Origin: JAAYVZ01 sp035384965 | Lineage (GTDB): Bacteria; Acidobacteriota; Thermoanaerobaculia; Thermoanaerobaculales; Thermoanaerobaculaceae | NCBI GenBank assembly: GCA_035384965.1 | Contig: DAOOJE010000003.1 | Span: 62,001-126,000, forward strand | Direction: 5' to 3' | DNA: 64,000 bases | In this document: piece by piece, positions 17,279 to 26,256 of the stretch | Layout: each line of letters begins with the position of its first letter | Numbering within the stretch: the first letter of the stretch is position 1 | The notes under the pieces: generated by a model | The model's input: the letters and a program-made list of their open reading frames with translations, nothing else | Databases searched by the model: none | Told to the model about the DNA's origin: nothing | Translations under genes and position numbers: made by a program

Positions 17279-18508
17279 ATGCAGGACCCCTCGACTCCCC
17301 TGGCGGGAACCTTCGCCCCGCTCCAGTTGCCGCGCCTCGCGGCGCACCTCGTCGCCGCCTGCCCCCGCGGCAAGCTCGTGCTCTCGCAAGGCAAGGCCAC
17401 GCGCTTTCTGTGGTTCGAGGACGGCCGGATCCTGGCCATCACTTCCAGCCTGGAAGAGGAAAAGCTCGGCTCCTGGCTCGTCGAGCGCGGGCGGATCGAC
17501 CGCCGTACCGTCGACGACACGCTGCGCCGACAGACCGGCGAGAAGCGGTTCGGCACGATCCTCGTCGAGAAGTCGTACCTCACTGCGGACGTGCTGTGCC
17601 AGGAGCTGGAACGGCTGTCGCTCCACCTCGCCGCCAGACTCGCCTTCGACGGCGGGACGTACGCCACCGAGGCGGATTGCCGGCTCCCCGGCGACGCCAT
17701 CGCGATCGACTACGAGCCAACAGCGGTGTTCGCTGCCGCCGTGCAGCACGCCCCCGACACGGGGCAGTTCGAACGCCTGACTGGCGGCACACGGACCTGG
17801 CTGGCAACGCCGCACGCCGCCCTGGCAGAGCTCGAGGGCGGGGCCACCGGCATCGAGAAGTTCCTTCTCGGGCAACTCGCCCAGCCGCGCACCCTCGCCG
17901 AGCTGCGCGCTGCCGTGCCGCAGAAGGCGAAGGAGGTCCCGCGCGCACTCACCTGGCTTGCCGTTCAGGGGCTCGTCTACGAGCGATCGAGCACCGCGGC
18001 GGCGGCCGAGCCCGCGTTCCCACCGGCCAACCCGCGGCTGCGAGCCCTGCTGGCGCAGGTCGATCCCCGACCGGCTCGCAAGATGGCTGCCGGCGGCGGG
18101 CCGGCCCCCGCCGGGCCACCCCCGCAGCCCGAGCTCGACTACGAGCAGGCCGAGGAGCACAAGACGAAGGCGTACGAGGTCCTGCGCGACAGCGGCGACC
18201 CCCGGCAGGCCCACAAGCTCCTCGCCAAGGCGGTCGAGGTGGCGCCGGACGCCACCGCTCTCACCGTGCTCGCCGAGCTGGAAATGCACAACCCGTTGTG
18301 GCGGCCCCGCGCCCTCGAGCGGCTCAGGCAGGCCACGGCGCTGGCGCCCCATCACACCCCCGCCTGGCTGGCCCTCGCCAACTACTGGAGCCTGCGCCTG
18401 CAACCCGACAAGCAGCGCCGCTGCCTGGAGCGGATCCTCAGCTACGAGCCGCTCAACCGCGAGGCCCGCCAGACGCTGGAGATGCTGGCGGATGCAGCCA
18501 CGGGGTGA
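17279..18508 (+). CDS. DUF4388 (PATAN) protein with TPR-like C-terminus
   Basis: 409 aa, no signal peptide. Residues about 6-110 form a DUF4388/PATAN domain (PLAGTFAPLQLPRLAAHLV, GKATRFLWFEDGRILAI). A winged-helix-like middle follows (LAQPRTLAELRAAVPQ), then a Pro/Ala linker. The C-terminal tetratricopeptide-like helices include AHKLLAKAVEVAPDATALTVLAELEMHNP. PATAN domains occur in signalling proteins tied to motility and polarity in deltaproteobacteria and Acidobacteriota. The frame extends upstream of 17279, but the TTGACC/TTCAAT promoter makes this ATG the likely leaderless start. Confidence 0.8.
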   Translation: MQDPSTPLAGTFAPLQLPRLAAHLVAACPRGKLVLSQGKATRFLWFEDGRILAITSSLEEEKLGSWLVERGRIDRRTVDDTLRRQTGEKRFGTILVEKSYLTADVLCQELERLSLHLAARLAFDGGTYATEADCRLPGDAIAIDYEPTAVFAAAVQHAPDTGQFERLTGGTRTWLATPHAALAELEGGATGIEKFLLGQLAQPRTLAELRAAVPQKAKEVPRALTWLAVQGLVYERSSTAAAAEPAFPPANPRLRALLAQVDPRPARKMAAGGGPAPAGPPPQPELDYEQAEEHKTKAYEVLRDSGDPRQAHKLLAKAVEVAPDATALTVLAELEMHNPLWRPRALERLRQATALAPHHTPAWLALANYWSLRLQPDKQRRCLERILSYEPLNREARQTLEMLADAATG

Positions 18509-18529
18509 GCGCGATTCGCTGACCCGTGG
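18498..18529. terminator. Hairpin between convergent genes
   Basis: The arms CCACGGG (18498-18504) and CCCGTGG (18523-18529) enclose a smaller AGCG/CGCT stem. It overlaps the DUF4388 stop and lies just beyond the convergent DUF3857 gene stop. There is no T-run, so it may block convergent transcription or protect 3' ends rather than act as a classic terminator. Confidence 0.45.
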
Positions 18530-18542
18530 CGCACAATCCAGG

Positions 18543-20465
18543 TCACGGAGCAGCCGGTTCCGTTGCGCGGACCGCCGGAGGACGAAGCCACAGCAACTGC
18601 GAGGCTGGCGAGCGCCAGGCCACGAGGAGCGCGCGCAGGTTGGATGTCTCTCCCACCTCGACACGCCAACTCGACAGACGGAGGGTGCGCCTGATCCGCA
18701 CCGTGCGGCCGTCGACCCGTGCGGCGACAGCCACGGCTCCCAGTAGATTCTCCGCGCTGCACGCCCGGGGCAGGGTCGCCACCGCCCACCCCTCGGGTAG
18801 CTCGATGGACAGCTCCGCCACGCTCTCGATCGGCCCCGGCAGCTCGATGGCCTCAGGCCATCCGTCGGGGGGCAGCGGCAGGTGGTCGAGCTGCGGTTGC
18901 TGCACGGCGGCGCCGAGTTCGACCCGTACCAACCCGAGCCGGTCGGGCTTGGCGAGCGCGCCGTTGACCGTCAACGCCAGCGCTGCCGCCCCTCTGTCCA
19001 GCCGGGTGACTGCGACTGACGTCACCTTCGTCCCCTTGGCCAGACGACTTGCAGCGGCGGACGCAAATGCGGAGGCATCCTCCACCAGCGCGCCGTGAGG
19101 CGTGGCCGCACCGGAAAAGACAAGCCCCAGCGACCCCGAAAACGCGCCGTCCGGCTGCACGGCAAGCACCGCCTTCAGCTCCTGTCGAGCCGGCAGCGGC
19201 TGTCGCCAACCGCACGCGAGATCTCCGAGAAGCACGGCGTCCGCATCGCTGAATCGTGCCTCGAGCGGCGTCGGCGAACCCAGATCCACCGGATCGATGA
19301 GCCTGATCTCACACCCGGTGCCGCCATCGCCAGCGACTGCCGGCCACGCCACCGCCACCACCGCCCGCTCGACGCCCGCAAGTCCCCGAGGCGCACCTGG
19401 CTTTGCGGCCAGCAACGCCGGAACCGCTTCAATTCCTCCGTGACGCAATCCCGCAGCCGTCAGCGCCGCGAGTTCAAGGGGCGTCGCCCACCCCGAGCGC
19501 CACACCACATCGAGCGGCGTGATCCGCCACCCGAGGCCGCGCGGGCTCGCGGCCCTGCTCGTCCGCAGCGACTCGGAGAAGACCTTCAGGATCGCCCGCA
19601 GGCGCCTTTCGGCATCCGGCTCTCGGGCCGCTTCAGTGACCTTGCGACCTGCTTGGTCGGGGAGCGGCCCGGCGGCCGCCATCCGGCTCGTCAGAAGCGC
19701 CCGCACCGCGGTTTCATCCGCCCCGACCACCGCGACTGCCAGGTCCATCGCGGACGGGTGCGAGACCAGCGGCAGCGACGCTCCGCGCCAGCGCACGACG
19801 GTGCGATCCCCCTCCGTCCCGTGCTCGCCGGGCGCGAATCCATTCGGCAGCCACACCCCACTCGCCGTCGGCGCCCGCAGCTCCACGAGCCGCTCGCCGA
19901 CCTCGGCATCGGCTGCCAGCGGCACGCGCAGCTCGAAGAACGGCGCTGCCTTCGGCTGGCGTGTGATGCGCACCCGCAGCTCGATGATCGCCCCGGGCTC
20001 GAGCGCCGTGTGCACGACCACCTTGCGGCGCAGATGCGCCCAGTTGGGGTTGCCCTGCACGGCGGCGGGAAGATCGTCCACGACCGCGTTCGCAGGCGCC
20101 TCGACCACGTCGCCGGAGGGCAACGCGGTGCGATTGACGATCACCTCCACCTGCTCCACGGTCGGGTCGTACTCGAAGAACGACTCGCCGTGCCTCCGAT
20201 GCATGGCGAGAAAGCTGTTGATCTGCAGGCGTGATGCACGCTCGTGCACGACCGTGCCGTCCGCGCTCACATCAAAGGTGTCCACGAGCTCGAGATAGCG
20301 GGCATCCGGTCCGGGCACGGCGGCAAAGGTGTGGGGATGAGGGAAGCCAGCGGTCGAGGTGAGGACCGGGGCCCCCAAAGGGGGACGTTGCGGTTGCGCC
20401 AAGCCACCTCCTGCCAGGGCCAGCGCTGCGAACGCCACCGGGACCCAAAGCACGCGGCGAGTCAT
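18543..20465 (-). CDS. Secreted DUF3857 protein without a visible transglutaminase triad
   Basis: 640 aa. Signal peptide 1-23 (VLWVPVAFAALALAGGGLA). The N-terminal region matches DUF3857 in layout (YLELVDTFDVSADGTVVHERAS, VVVHTALEPGAIIELRVRIT). A middle region sits where the transglutaminase core would be, but no Cys-His-Asp triad is visible. The C-terminus is beta-rich. The start overlaps the stop of the upstream DUF3857/transglutaminase gene as ATGA, so the two are probably made together. It may be a non-catalytic paralogue or partner. Confidence 0.78.
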   Translation of the reverse strand: MTRRVLWVPVAFAALALAGGGLAQPQRPPLGAPVLTSTAGFPHPHTFAAVPGPDARYLELVDTFDVSADGTVVHERASRLQINSFLAMHRRHGESFFEYDPTVEQVEVIVNRTALPSGDVVEAPANAVVDDLPAAVQGNPNWAHLRRKVVVHTALEPGAIIELRVRITRQPKAAPFFELRVPLAADAEVGERLVELRAPTASGVWLPNGFAPGEHGTEGDRTVVRWRGASLPLVSHPSAMDLAVAVVGADETAVRALLTSRMAAAGPLPDQAGRKVTEAAREPDAERRLRAILKVFSESLRTSRAASPRGLGWRITPLDVVWRSGWATPLELAALTAAGLRHGGIEAVPALLAAKPGAPRGLAGVERAVVAVAWPAVAGDGGTGCEIRLIDPVDLGSPTPLEARFSDADAVLLGDLACGWRQPLPARQELKAVLAVQPDGAFSGSLGLVFSGAATPHGALVEDASAFASAAASRLAKGTKVTSVAVTRLDRGAAALALTVNGALAKPDRLGLVRVELGAAVQQPQLDHLPLPPDGWPEAIELPGPIESVAELSIELPEGWAVATLPRACSAENLLGAVAVAARVDGRTVRIRRTLRLSSWRVEVGETSNLRALLVAWRSPASQLLWLRPPAVRATEPAAP

Positions 20466-22465
20466 CGGGACACCTCCTTCCGGGCTGCCAGCCGCACCGA
20501 GAGCGTGGCCTCGGCCAGGTCGCGAAAGGCCACGAGCGCGGCACGCAGCGATGGCCACTGTTCGGGCTCCACGATGCGGGTGGTGAGAGCGAGGGTTTCC
20601 TTCACCGCCAGGGTGTCGCCCTTCACCGTCCAGGTGGACTCGAACCTGCCGTTCCCATCCAGCCGGGCTTCCTTTGGCAGCCCCTCGACCCTGCTGCCCG
20701 GAGGCAACGTCAAGGTCTCGGCCAGAGTCACCAGTCGCGTGCACCCCACGCGCGTGGGGTAGCGGCGCGTCTGGGGTTCGGTCGACAGGTGCAGCTCATC
20801 GGCCCTGCTCGCGACCCCCACCGGGTGGCGGGCGGAAAGGGGCGTCAGCAGCAGCGTCCCGTCATCCAGGCGCGTTGCGTACCCAGGGATCCGAAAGGAA
20901 AGGGTCATCGCCCATGGTTTCGAGAGATCGTCGGGATCGGGTCGATCGATCCGTATGAGCTCGGCGTCCGGCGCCACCTGCACGAGCCAGCTCTCGTCCA
21001 CTGCACGCCATTCGGCGCGCAGGCGGTTGCGGTAGATCCGTCGCAACGCCGCATCGGACTGGCCGTCGGCACGGACCGTCATCGTGCCTTCCAGGTCACC
21101 CGCCGCGTCGAGCCGAGAGCGGATCGAGACCTCCAGCGGGTGCGCCTCGGGCGGCGACAGCGGTGTTGTCAGCAGATCCGCTCCCTCGGGCAGCCCCAGA
21201 AGAACCTCCTGCTGCTGCTCGCGCGAGGACCACATTTCGCGCACTCCGGGGATCCATGTGGGATCCAGCAAGATGGCTTCGCCATCCCCACGCCGCCACA
21301 CCGTGACGCAGTGGTTGAACTGATCGGCCGCCAGATATTCGATGCGCTCCCCGGCCATCGTCATCGCGGCGTAGGACTCGAGTCCCACGGCGCGCAGCAG
21401 CGCCACCAGCATGCCCGCCTTGTCCTTGCACACCCCGCCCCGGTCGGCGAGCGTCATGGCTGCCGGGTGCAAGGTGTAGCCCTCCCCTTCCCCCATGTGC
21501 AGGCCGATGTAGCGAATGTTCTCGGCCACCCAGTGGTTGAGCGCCGCCACCTTGCTCTCGGGGGTGGGAAGGCCGCGCGTCACACTCTCGGCCAGCGCGC
21601 GGATCTCCGGCGTGACTTCGAAGCTCCCCGCATCTTCCTGCACCCCGTGAAACCACAGCGCCTTGGCGTTCCAGTCGGCAGCAGTGGTGAGCAGGAGCTT
21701 GGGGGCCACGTCCGACAACGCTGCCATTCCGGGCTCCCGATCGAGGGGCACGAAGTCCCGCACGACGACCGTCACCACACGGCTATCGCCCTCCCTCCGA
21801 TCCGACACCTCGGCCGCAGCGTTGTAGATCTGGTACTGCAACGCCTTTGCGGCCGCGATGCGAACGCGGTAGCGCTGCTCGATTGCCGGGACGTCGGCCC
21901 ACAGCGGCACGATGTCATAGAAGTGGCCCTTCATCGGTGGCACGAATCGGGACTCGCCGCCCTCCGACCCGTCATCGAGCAGGGCGTAAGTGAACCCCAC
22001 GCGACGGGTGACCAGCTCGACCAGATCACCGGGGTCCAGCTTTCCTACCGGCACCAGTCGGTGCCGCGAGTTCCAGTAGATGAGCCACTGGTGATCCGGC
22101 ACGTCGAGAACGTCGCCCGGGCTCACGTCGCGCACCTTGCCGTCCCAGGTCAGCACGCGGCAGCGCAACACCGCCACATCGGCCGAGAGCGGGTCGTAAG
22201 GCAGGATCTGGCTTGCCAGCTCCCTCGCCCCGGCTGGGGACAGCACGCGCGTCAGGGTGTGCCGCACCGTGCGCGACAGCCCACTGTCCTCGACCTCGAC
22301 CTCGCGTCGATCGAAGATGATGACCGCATCGGCCTTCGGGTACGCCGCCGCATCCACAGCCGATGCGGCCTGGCGCAGCTTCTCGACCGGTATATCCCAG
22401 AAAGGCGATGCCCCGGCCAGCGCCGGGGCCATCGTCAACAACACACAGCTCAAAGCTCGTCGCAT
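20462..22465 (-). CDS. Secreted DUF3857-transglutaminase-like protein
   Basis: 667 aa. Signal peptide 1-20 (ALSCVLLTMAPALAGASP). DUF3857 covers about 40-230 (VIIFDRREVEVEDSGLSRTVR, YDIVPLW). A transglutaminase-like core follows with Cys346 in RGGVCKDKAG, His385 in FNHCV and Asp401 in LLDPTW, a complete thiol triad. The ATG at 22465 lies five bases after GGAGG and starts the signal peptide; upstream open frame is not used. Such proteins are common in Bacteroidota and Acidobacteriota envelopes and may crosslink or hydrolyse peptides. The next gene is a triad-less paralogue. Confidence 0.88.
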   Translation of the reverse strand: MRRALSCVLLTMAPALAGASPFWDIPVEKLRQAASAVDAAAYPKADAVIIFDRREVEVEDSGLSRTVRHTLTRVLSPAGARELASQILPYDPLSADVAVLRCRVLTWDGKVRDVSPGDVLDVPDHQWLIYWNSRHRLVPVGKLDPGDLVELVTRRVGFTYALLDDGSEGGESRFVPPMKGHFYDIVPLWADVPAIEQRYRVRIAAAKALQYQIYNAAAEVSDRREGDSRVVTVVVRDFVPLDREPGMAALSDVAPKLLLTTAADWNAKALWFHGVQEDAGSFEVTPEIRALAESVTRGLPTPESKVAALNHWVAENIRYIGLHMGEGEGYTLHPAAMTLADRGGVCKDKAGMLVALLRAVGLESYAAMTMAGERIEYLAADQFNHCVTVWRRGDGEAILLDPTWIPGVREMWSSREQQQEVLLGLPEGADLLTTPLSPPEAHPLEVSIRSRLDAAGDLEGTMTVRADGQSDAALRRIYRNRLRAEWRAVDESWLVQVAPDAELIRIDRPDPDDLSKPWAMTLSFRIPGYATRLDDGTLLLTPLSARHPVGVASRADELHLSTEPQTRRYPTRVGCTRLVTLAETLTLPPGSRVEGLPKEARLDGNGRFESTWTVKGDTLAVKETLALTTRIVEPEQWPSLRAALVAFRDLAEATLSVRLAARKEVSR

Positions 22466-22913
22466 CGCGCCCTCCGCAGGCATCATCGCACATCGAACTG
22501 GCGGAGCCCGCAGGAGGCGGAGGCCGCGGAGGAAGCATCGGCACCCCGAGAATTCCTTCCATCTCGCCCGCGATCCGCGTCGGCACCCACTGCCACGTGG
22601 CGCCCCCATCCGAGGTGTGCGCCAGGAAACGTGCGAACCGACCGAGCTGCGCGTCACAGTGCCCGGCCTCCGGCACCAAGCCGTGCTGCGCGTCGAGGGG
22701 CTGCCCCCAGAGCTTGGGCTCCCACCGCTCCCCTGCATTTGCGCCGCTCGTCAGGACCACCGTCATCGCAGCGAGAGCCGCGCCCCCCGCGTGGCGCCGC
22801 CGCCACCACCGGGGTCGCCACCGGAGCGGGCGCCGGTACGGTGGAGCTCACCCCACGGTCGGAATCGCCAGCACTGCGACGGCCGCACACCACACAGAGG
22901 CCCGTACTCTCAT
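22466..22913 (-). pseudogene. Broken secreted BNR-repeat-like protein
   Basis: An ATG at 22913, with AAGGAAG nine bases upstream, opens a clear signal peptide (RASVWCAAVAVLAIPTVG) that stops at TGA 22848-22850. One extra G in the following G4 run would lead into an Ala/Pro linker (VPAPAPVATPVVAAAP). Removing one G from a later G6 run would then lead into GANAGERWEPKLWGQPLD and an Asp-box HTSDGGATWQW, as in sialidase-like BNR propellers. The frame decays into Pro-rich sequence before the transglutaminase gene. Two homopolymer indels therefore separate recognisable pieces. It could be a decayed gene or sequencing error; only one Asp-box remains. Confidence 0.4.
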
Positions 22914-23143
22914 GATCGGCTGCTTCCTTTCAAGGTCGCGAGACCGCCCTCGTTCCTCGAGCGTCTGCCTGCCGGCACACCGGGCTCACGTGCCGTGCGA
23001 AAGCCCCAAAGGTGCGGAGCTCGATCGTCATCCGAGACGTCATCCACCGCAACATGGGGCAATCCTGGTGCCAATCGGCTCGCGAATCGGTTGTCACGGT
23101 CTGTCACTTTGGAGGCGATCCCAGCCACAACGCCTCCGAGCAT
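22910..23143 (-). CDS. Possible small membrane-anchored ORF
   Basis: 77 aa from the ATG at 23143 (GTG at 23146 also possible). It has a hydrophobic, Gly-rich N-terminus (LGGVVAGIASKV) and a polar, basic remainder. Its TGA overlaps the ATG of the broken BNR-like gene as ATGA, and the ribosome site of that gene lies inside its last codons, which suggests coupling. There is no recognisable family and no clear ribosome site. The surrounding stretch 22914-23182 holds nothing else that can be supported. Confidence 0.25.
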   Translation of the reverse strand: MLGGVVAGIASKVTDRDNRFASRLAPGLPHVAVDDVSDDDRAPHLWGFRTAREPGVPAGRRSRNEGGLATLKGSSRS

Positions 23144-23182
23144 CACGGCCGCCGCGACGCCCCCAGCTCGCTTGTATCGTCC

Positions 23183-23211
23183 TTGACAGGCGAAGGGAAG
23201 GTCCCTAACCT
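23183..23211 (+). promoter_or_regulatory. Sigma-70 promoter of the lyase/CoA-transferase operon
   Basis: A perfect TTGACA at 23183-23188, a 17-base spacer and TAACCT at 23206-23211. The predicted start is near 23218, giving a leader of about 70 bases that ends with AAGGAG before the ATG at 23289. Confidence 0.7.
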
Positions 23212-23288
23212 CCGGTTTCCGGTTGGGGTTACGCTCCGTGCCCGCGGCACCGGTAAAGAGCGCGAGCGGGCCGGCAAGGAGACAGGCG

Positions 23289-24212
23289 ATGCAGGAGCTG
23301 ATCATCCACGAGGTCGGGCCGCGTGACGGCCTGCAGGTCGAGAAACAAGCCGTGCCGTTCGAGCAGAAGGTGGCCTGGATCGAGGCTCTGGGCGCGGCCG
23401 GCGTCGACATCATCCAGCTCGGGTCGTTCGTCAACCCCGAAAAGGTGCCGCAAATGGCCGATACCGACCGGCTCTTCGCGCACTTTTCCGCGCCCGGCAA
23501 CCGGCCCGGCAAGGCGGTCCTCTCGGGCCTGGTGCTCAACGAAAAGGGGCTCGAGCGCGGGATGGCGTGCGGCGTGGAGATGTTTTGTATGGGTGTCTCG
23601 GCGTCCGAGACGCACTCCCGCAAGAACACGGGCATGAGCCCCGACGAAGCGCTCGCCCGCATCGTCCCGATGGCCAGGCAGGCGATGGCCGCCGGCAAGA
23701 AGGTGCAGGTCTCGGTGCAGTCGGCGTTCGGCTGCGGGTTCGAGGGGCCGGTCCCGGCCGAGCGCGTGCTCGGGCTCGTCAAGCGGTACCTCGAGGCAGG
23801 CATCAGGGCGATCAGTCTCGCCGACACTGCCGGTCACGCCAACCCCATGCAGGTGGAGGAGCTGTTCGGCGCCATCCGCGAACTCGACCCCGACGTCGAG
23901 ATGACCTGCCACTTCCACAACACGTACGGGCTCGGCCTCGCCAACTGCTGGGCCGCCCTGCGCTCGGGCGTGCGCTCGCTGGAGTCGGCGTTCGGCGGGC
24001 TCGGCGGCTGCCCGTTCACCCGACAGCCGGCCGGCAACGTCTCGACCGAGGACCTCGTGCACTCCTTGCAGCGCATGGGGTTGCGCCGGGACATCGATCT
24101 CGGCAAGCTCATCGAGGTGGCCCGGGCGGTCGGCACGTTCTTCGGCCGGGAGCTGCCCGGCTTCATCCTCAAGTCCGGATCGATCGTCGACTTCGCGCCT
24201 GCGGGCAAGTAA
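23289..24212 (+). CDS. Hydroxymethylglutaryl-CoA lyase-like enzyme
   Basis: 307 aa, full length for the HMGL family. GPRDGLQVEK near residues 9-18 holds the metal-binding Asp and catalytic Arg. ASETHSRKNTG, DTAGHAN and the metal-ligand CHFHNTYG follow, and the Cys loop GLGGCPF lies near 238-244. The enzyme is expected to cleave HMG-CoA, or a close analogue such as a citramalyl-type CoA, to acetyl-CoA plus an oxo-acid. The residues after the Cys loop (TRQPAGNVSTED) differ from the canonical APGASGN, so specificity is uncertain. It sits ten bases before a family III CoA-transferase gene, suggesting activation then cleavage of a branched dicarboxylate. Confidence 0.88.
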   Translation: MQELIIHEVGPRDGLQVEKQAVPFEQKVAWIEALGAAGVDIIQLGSFVNPEKVPQMADTDRLFAHFSAPGNRPGKAVLSGLVLNEKGLERGMACGVEMFCMGVSASETHSRKNTGMSPDEALARIVPMARQAMAAGKKVQVSVQSAFGCGFEGPVPAERVLGLVKRYLEAGIRAISLADTAGHANPMQVEELFGAIRELDPDVEMTCHFHNTYGLGLANCWAALRSGVRSLESAFGGLGGCPFTRQPAGNVSTEDLVHSLQRMGLRRDIDLGKLIEVARAVGTFFGRELPGFILKSGSIVDFAPAGK

Positions 24213-24222
24213 GGAGAAACCC

Positions 24223-25416
24223 ATGAAGCTCCTCGAAGGCATTCGCGTCCTCGACCTCACCAACGTGCTGTCGGGCCCGTTCGCGACCGTGCACCTGGCG
24301 CTGCTCGGCGCCGAGGTGATCAAGATCGAAAACCCCAAGGACGGCGACCTGGCGCGCAAGCTCGGCAACGTGCCGGACCTCAACAAGCGGCTCATGGGCA
24401 CCAGCTTCCTGGCCCAGAACGCCAACAAGAAGTCGGTCACGCTCGACCTCAAGGCCCCGGAAGGCAAGGAGATCTTCCGCAAGCTCGTGGCCACCGCCGA
24501 CGTGGTGGTCGAGAACTTCCGCCCCGGCGTCATGAACCGCCTCGGCTTCGGCTACGAGGCGCTGCGGGACATCAACCCGCGCATCGTCTTCTGCGCCATC
24601 TCGGGGTTCGGGCAGACCGGCCCCGACGCCTTCAAGCCGGCGTACGACCAGATCATCCAGGGACTGTCGGGCGTCATGGCGGTGAACGGCGACGAGCGCC
24701 TCAACCCCCTGCGCTGCGGGTTCCCGGTGTGCGACACGGTGGGCGGGCTGAACGCCGCCTTCGCCATCATGGCCGCGCTGTACTACCGCGAGCGGACCGG
24801 CGAGGGCCAGATGATCGACGTGGCGCTGCTCGACTCGATCATGCCGCTCATGGGGTGGGTCGCCGCCAACCTCCTCATCGGCCACCAGCAGCCGGTGCTC
24901 ATGGGCAACGACAACTTCACGGCCGCCCCCTCCGGCACCTTCGCCACTGCCGACGGCTGCGTCAACATCGCCGCCAACCAGCAAAAGCAGTGGGAGGACC
25001 TCGCCAAGGCGCTGGGCGTCCCCGAGCTCATCGAGGACCCCCGGTTCAAGGAGCGCGACACCCGCAAGGCCAACCGCAAGCTGTTGACGCCGCTGCTGGA
25101 GGAAAAGCTCCGCCAGCACCCCACCGCGTACTGGGTCGAGGTGCTCAACGCCGTCGACGTGCCAACCGGCGCCGTCATCGGCCTCGAGGAGGCGCTGCAC
25201 CAGGAGCAGTGCAAGCACCGCGGCACCTTGCAGCCCCTCGAGGTCGAGGGTGTCGGCGAGATCCCGTTCTTCTCCCTCACCGCCAAGTTCTCGAAGACTC
25301 CAGGCGCGCTCGAGGCGGCCCCGCCTCGCCTGTCGCAGCACACCGCGGAAGTCCTCGGCTCGCTCGGCTACTCCGAAGCCGACATCCAGGCGTTGAAGAA
25401 CAAGGGCGTCGTGTAG
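24223..25416 (+). CDS. Family III CoA-transferase (CaiB/BaiF)
   Basis: 397 aa. The N-terminus (LLEGIRVLDLTNVLSGPFA), the GAEVIKIE motif and VVVENFRPGVMNRLG are standard family III features. The catalytic Asp is expected in the GFPVCDTVGGLNAAF region. The ribosome site AAGGAG lies seven bases before the ATG. It follows the HMG-CoA-lyase-like gene and shares its promoter. SUGCT-type enzymes of this family move CoA from succinyl-CoA to glutarate or hydroxymethylglutarate, so a combined 'activate and split' role is reasonable but inferred. Confidence 0.9.
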   Translation: MKLLEGIRVLDLTNVLSGPFATVHLALLGAEVIKIENPKDGDLARKLGNVPDLNKRLMGTSFLAQNANKKSVTLDLKAPEGKEIFRKLVATADVVVENFRPGVMNRLGFGYEALRDINPRIVFCAISGFGQTGPDAFKPAYDQIIQGLSGVMAVNGDERLNPLRCGFPVCDTVGGLNAAFAIMAALYYRERTGEGQMIDVALLDSIMPLMGWVAANLLIGHQQPVLMGNDNFTAAPSGTFATADGCVNIAANQQKQWEDLAKALGVPELIEDPRFKERDTRKANRKLLTPLLEEKLRQHPTAYWVEVLNAVDVPTGAVIGLEEALHQEQCKHRGTLQPLEVEGVGEIPFFSLTAKFSKTPGALEAAPPRLSQHTAEVLGSLGYSEADIQALKNKGVV

Positions 25417-25452
25417 CCAACCGCCCACTCGGTCCAACGTCGAAAGTGAGAA

Positions 25453-25466
25453 GTCGAAGGTGCGGC
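25453..25466 (+). repeat. 14-bp direct repeat, left copy
   Basis: GTCGAAGGTGCGGC, identical to the copy at 27010-27023. The two copies bracket the SatD/DUF3307 pair. The surrounding bases also resemble 'gtcgaa'-rich intergenic sequence elsewhere in the window. Confidence 0.6.
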
Positions 25467-25490
25467 TCCGGGGGTGGGTGGTCGTTCCTG

Positions 25491-26256
25491 TCAGCAGATG
25501 CCGAGCGCGGTCCGGAGCAGGAGGCCCGCTGCGAGCGCTTCGCTGACGGACAGGAAGGTCCCGCGCAGGAAGTACTCGGCAAATGCACGGCCCCGTTTCA
25601 TGTCCTCGAAGCGGAACACGGACTTCGCGGCCACCACCAAGCCGACCGTCTCCGGCGAACGGATGACAACCGCCGTCAGCACCAGGAACCTCTCGAACCA
25701 CCCGAAATAGAGGCCAGCATCCTGGAGACCGCCGTTGTGGCTTTCGGGCTCAGCCTCGAGCCGCTGTGCCCATCGACCCAAAACGGCAGCGTTGAGGCCG
25801 CCAAATCCGCACGCCGTCCAGCCGTATGTCACGGCCACCATGAGCAAGCGAAACGACGAGAGTCTCCATAGCCTCGCGGCTTCTGGGAGGATCTGGGGGG
25901 GCACCGGCCAACACCCATGCCAGGACGACAGCGATTCCCACGTGACCAGCCTGATCGAGGACGAATGCCTGCCAACGCCCGCTACAGTACACCCTGCGCG
26001 CGTCCTCGAGCTCGCGAGCATCGCAGACGAGATGCAGCGGAACGTACGCAACAAGCAACCGCGGCGCCGCCCAGGCAAAAAGCTCCACGGAAGAAAAGGC
26101 TGCGAGGCAGGCCTCGGCAGCGAGCAATCGCAGGGACGCGCGTTCGCAATGGGCCTTCATGCACCGGCTCGGCTCGCGGGGCACGACCGCCCGGCGCTGG
26201 AGCACGAAGTCAGCCAGGAGGTGCGCACGCACGAGCGACAGGGCGATGACGATCAC
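25491..26256 (-). pseudogene. DUF3307 membrane protein, frameshifted in a C7 tract
   Basis: The first part (GTG at 26256) carries the DUF3307 start, RAHLLADFVLQ with the His-x3-Asp pattern, and several helices up to VVLAWVLAGAP. The conserved second part (GRWAQRL, GWFERFLVLTAVV, AAKSVFRFEDMK, AEYFLRGTFLS) is in another frame ending at 25491. The switch falls at a run of seven C on the coding strand (25895-25901). Removing one C joins the halves into 254 aa, the normal family length. The GTG overlaps the satD stop and follows GGAGG closely. It could be a real mutation, slippage-based switching or a sequencing error. Confidence 0.75.

Noticed and set aside
25895..25901. Programmed ribosomal frameshift in DUF3307
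   Set aside because: The C7 run could slip, but there is no evident stimulatory structure or internal Shine-Dalgarno, and the required shift is explained more simply by an indel or sequencing error.
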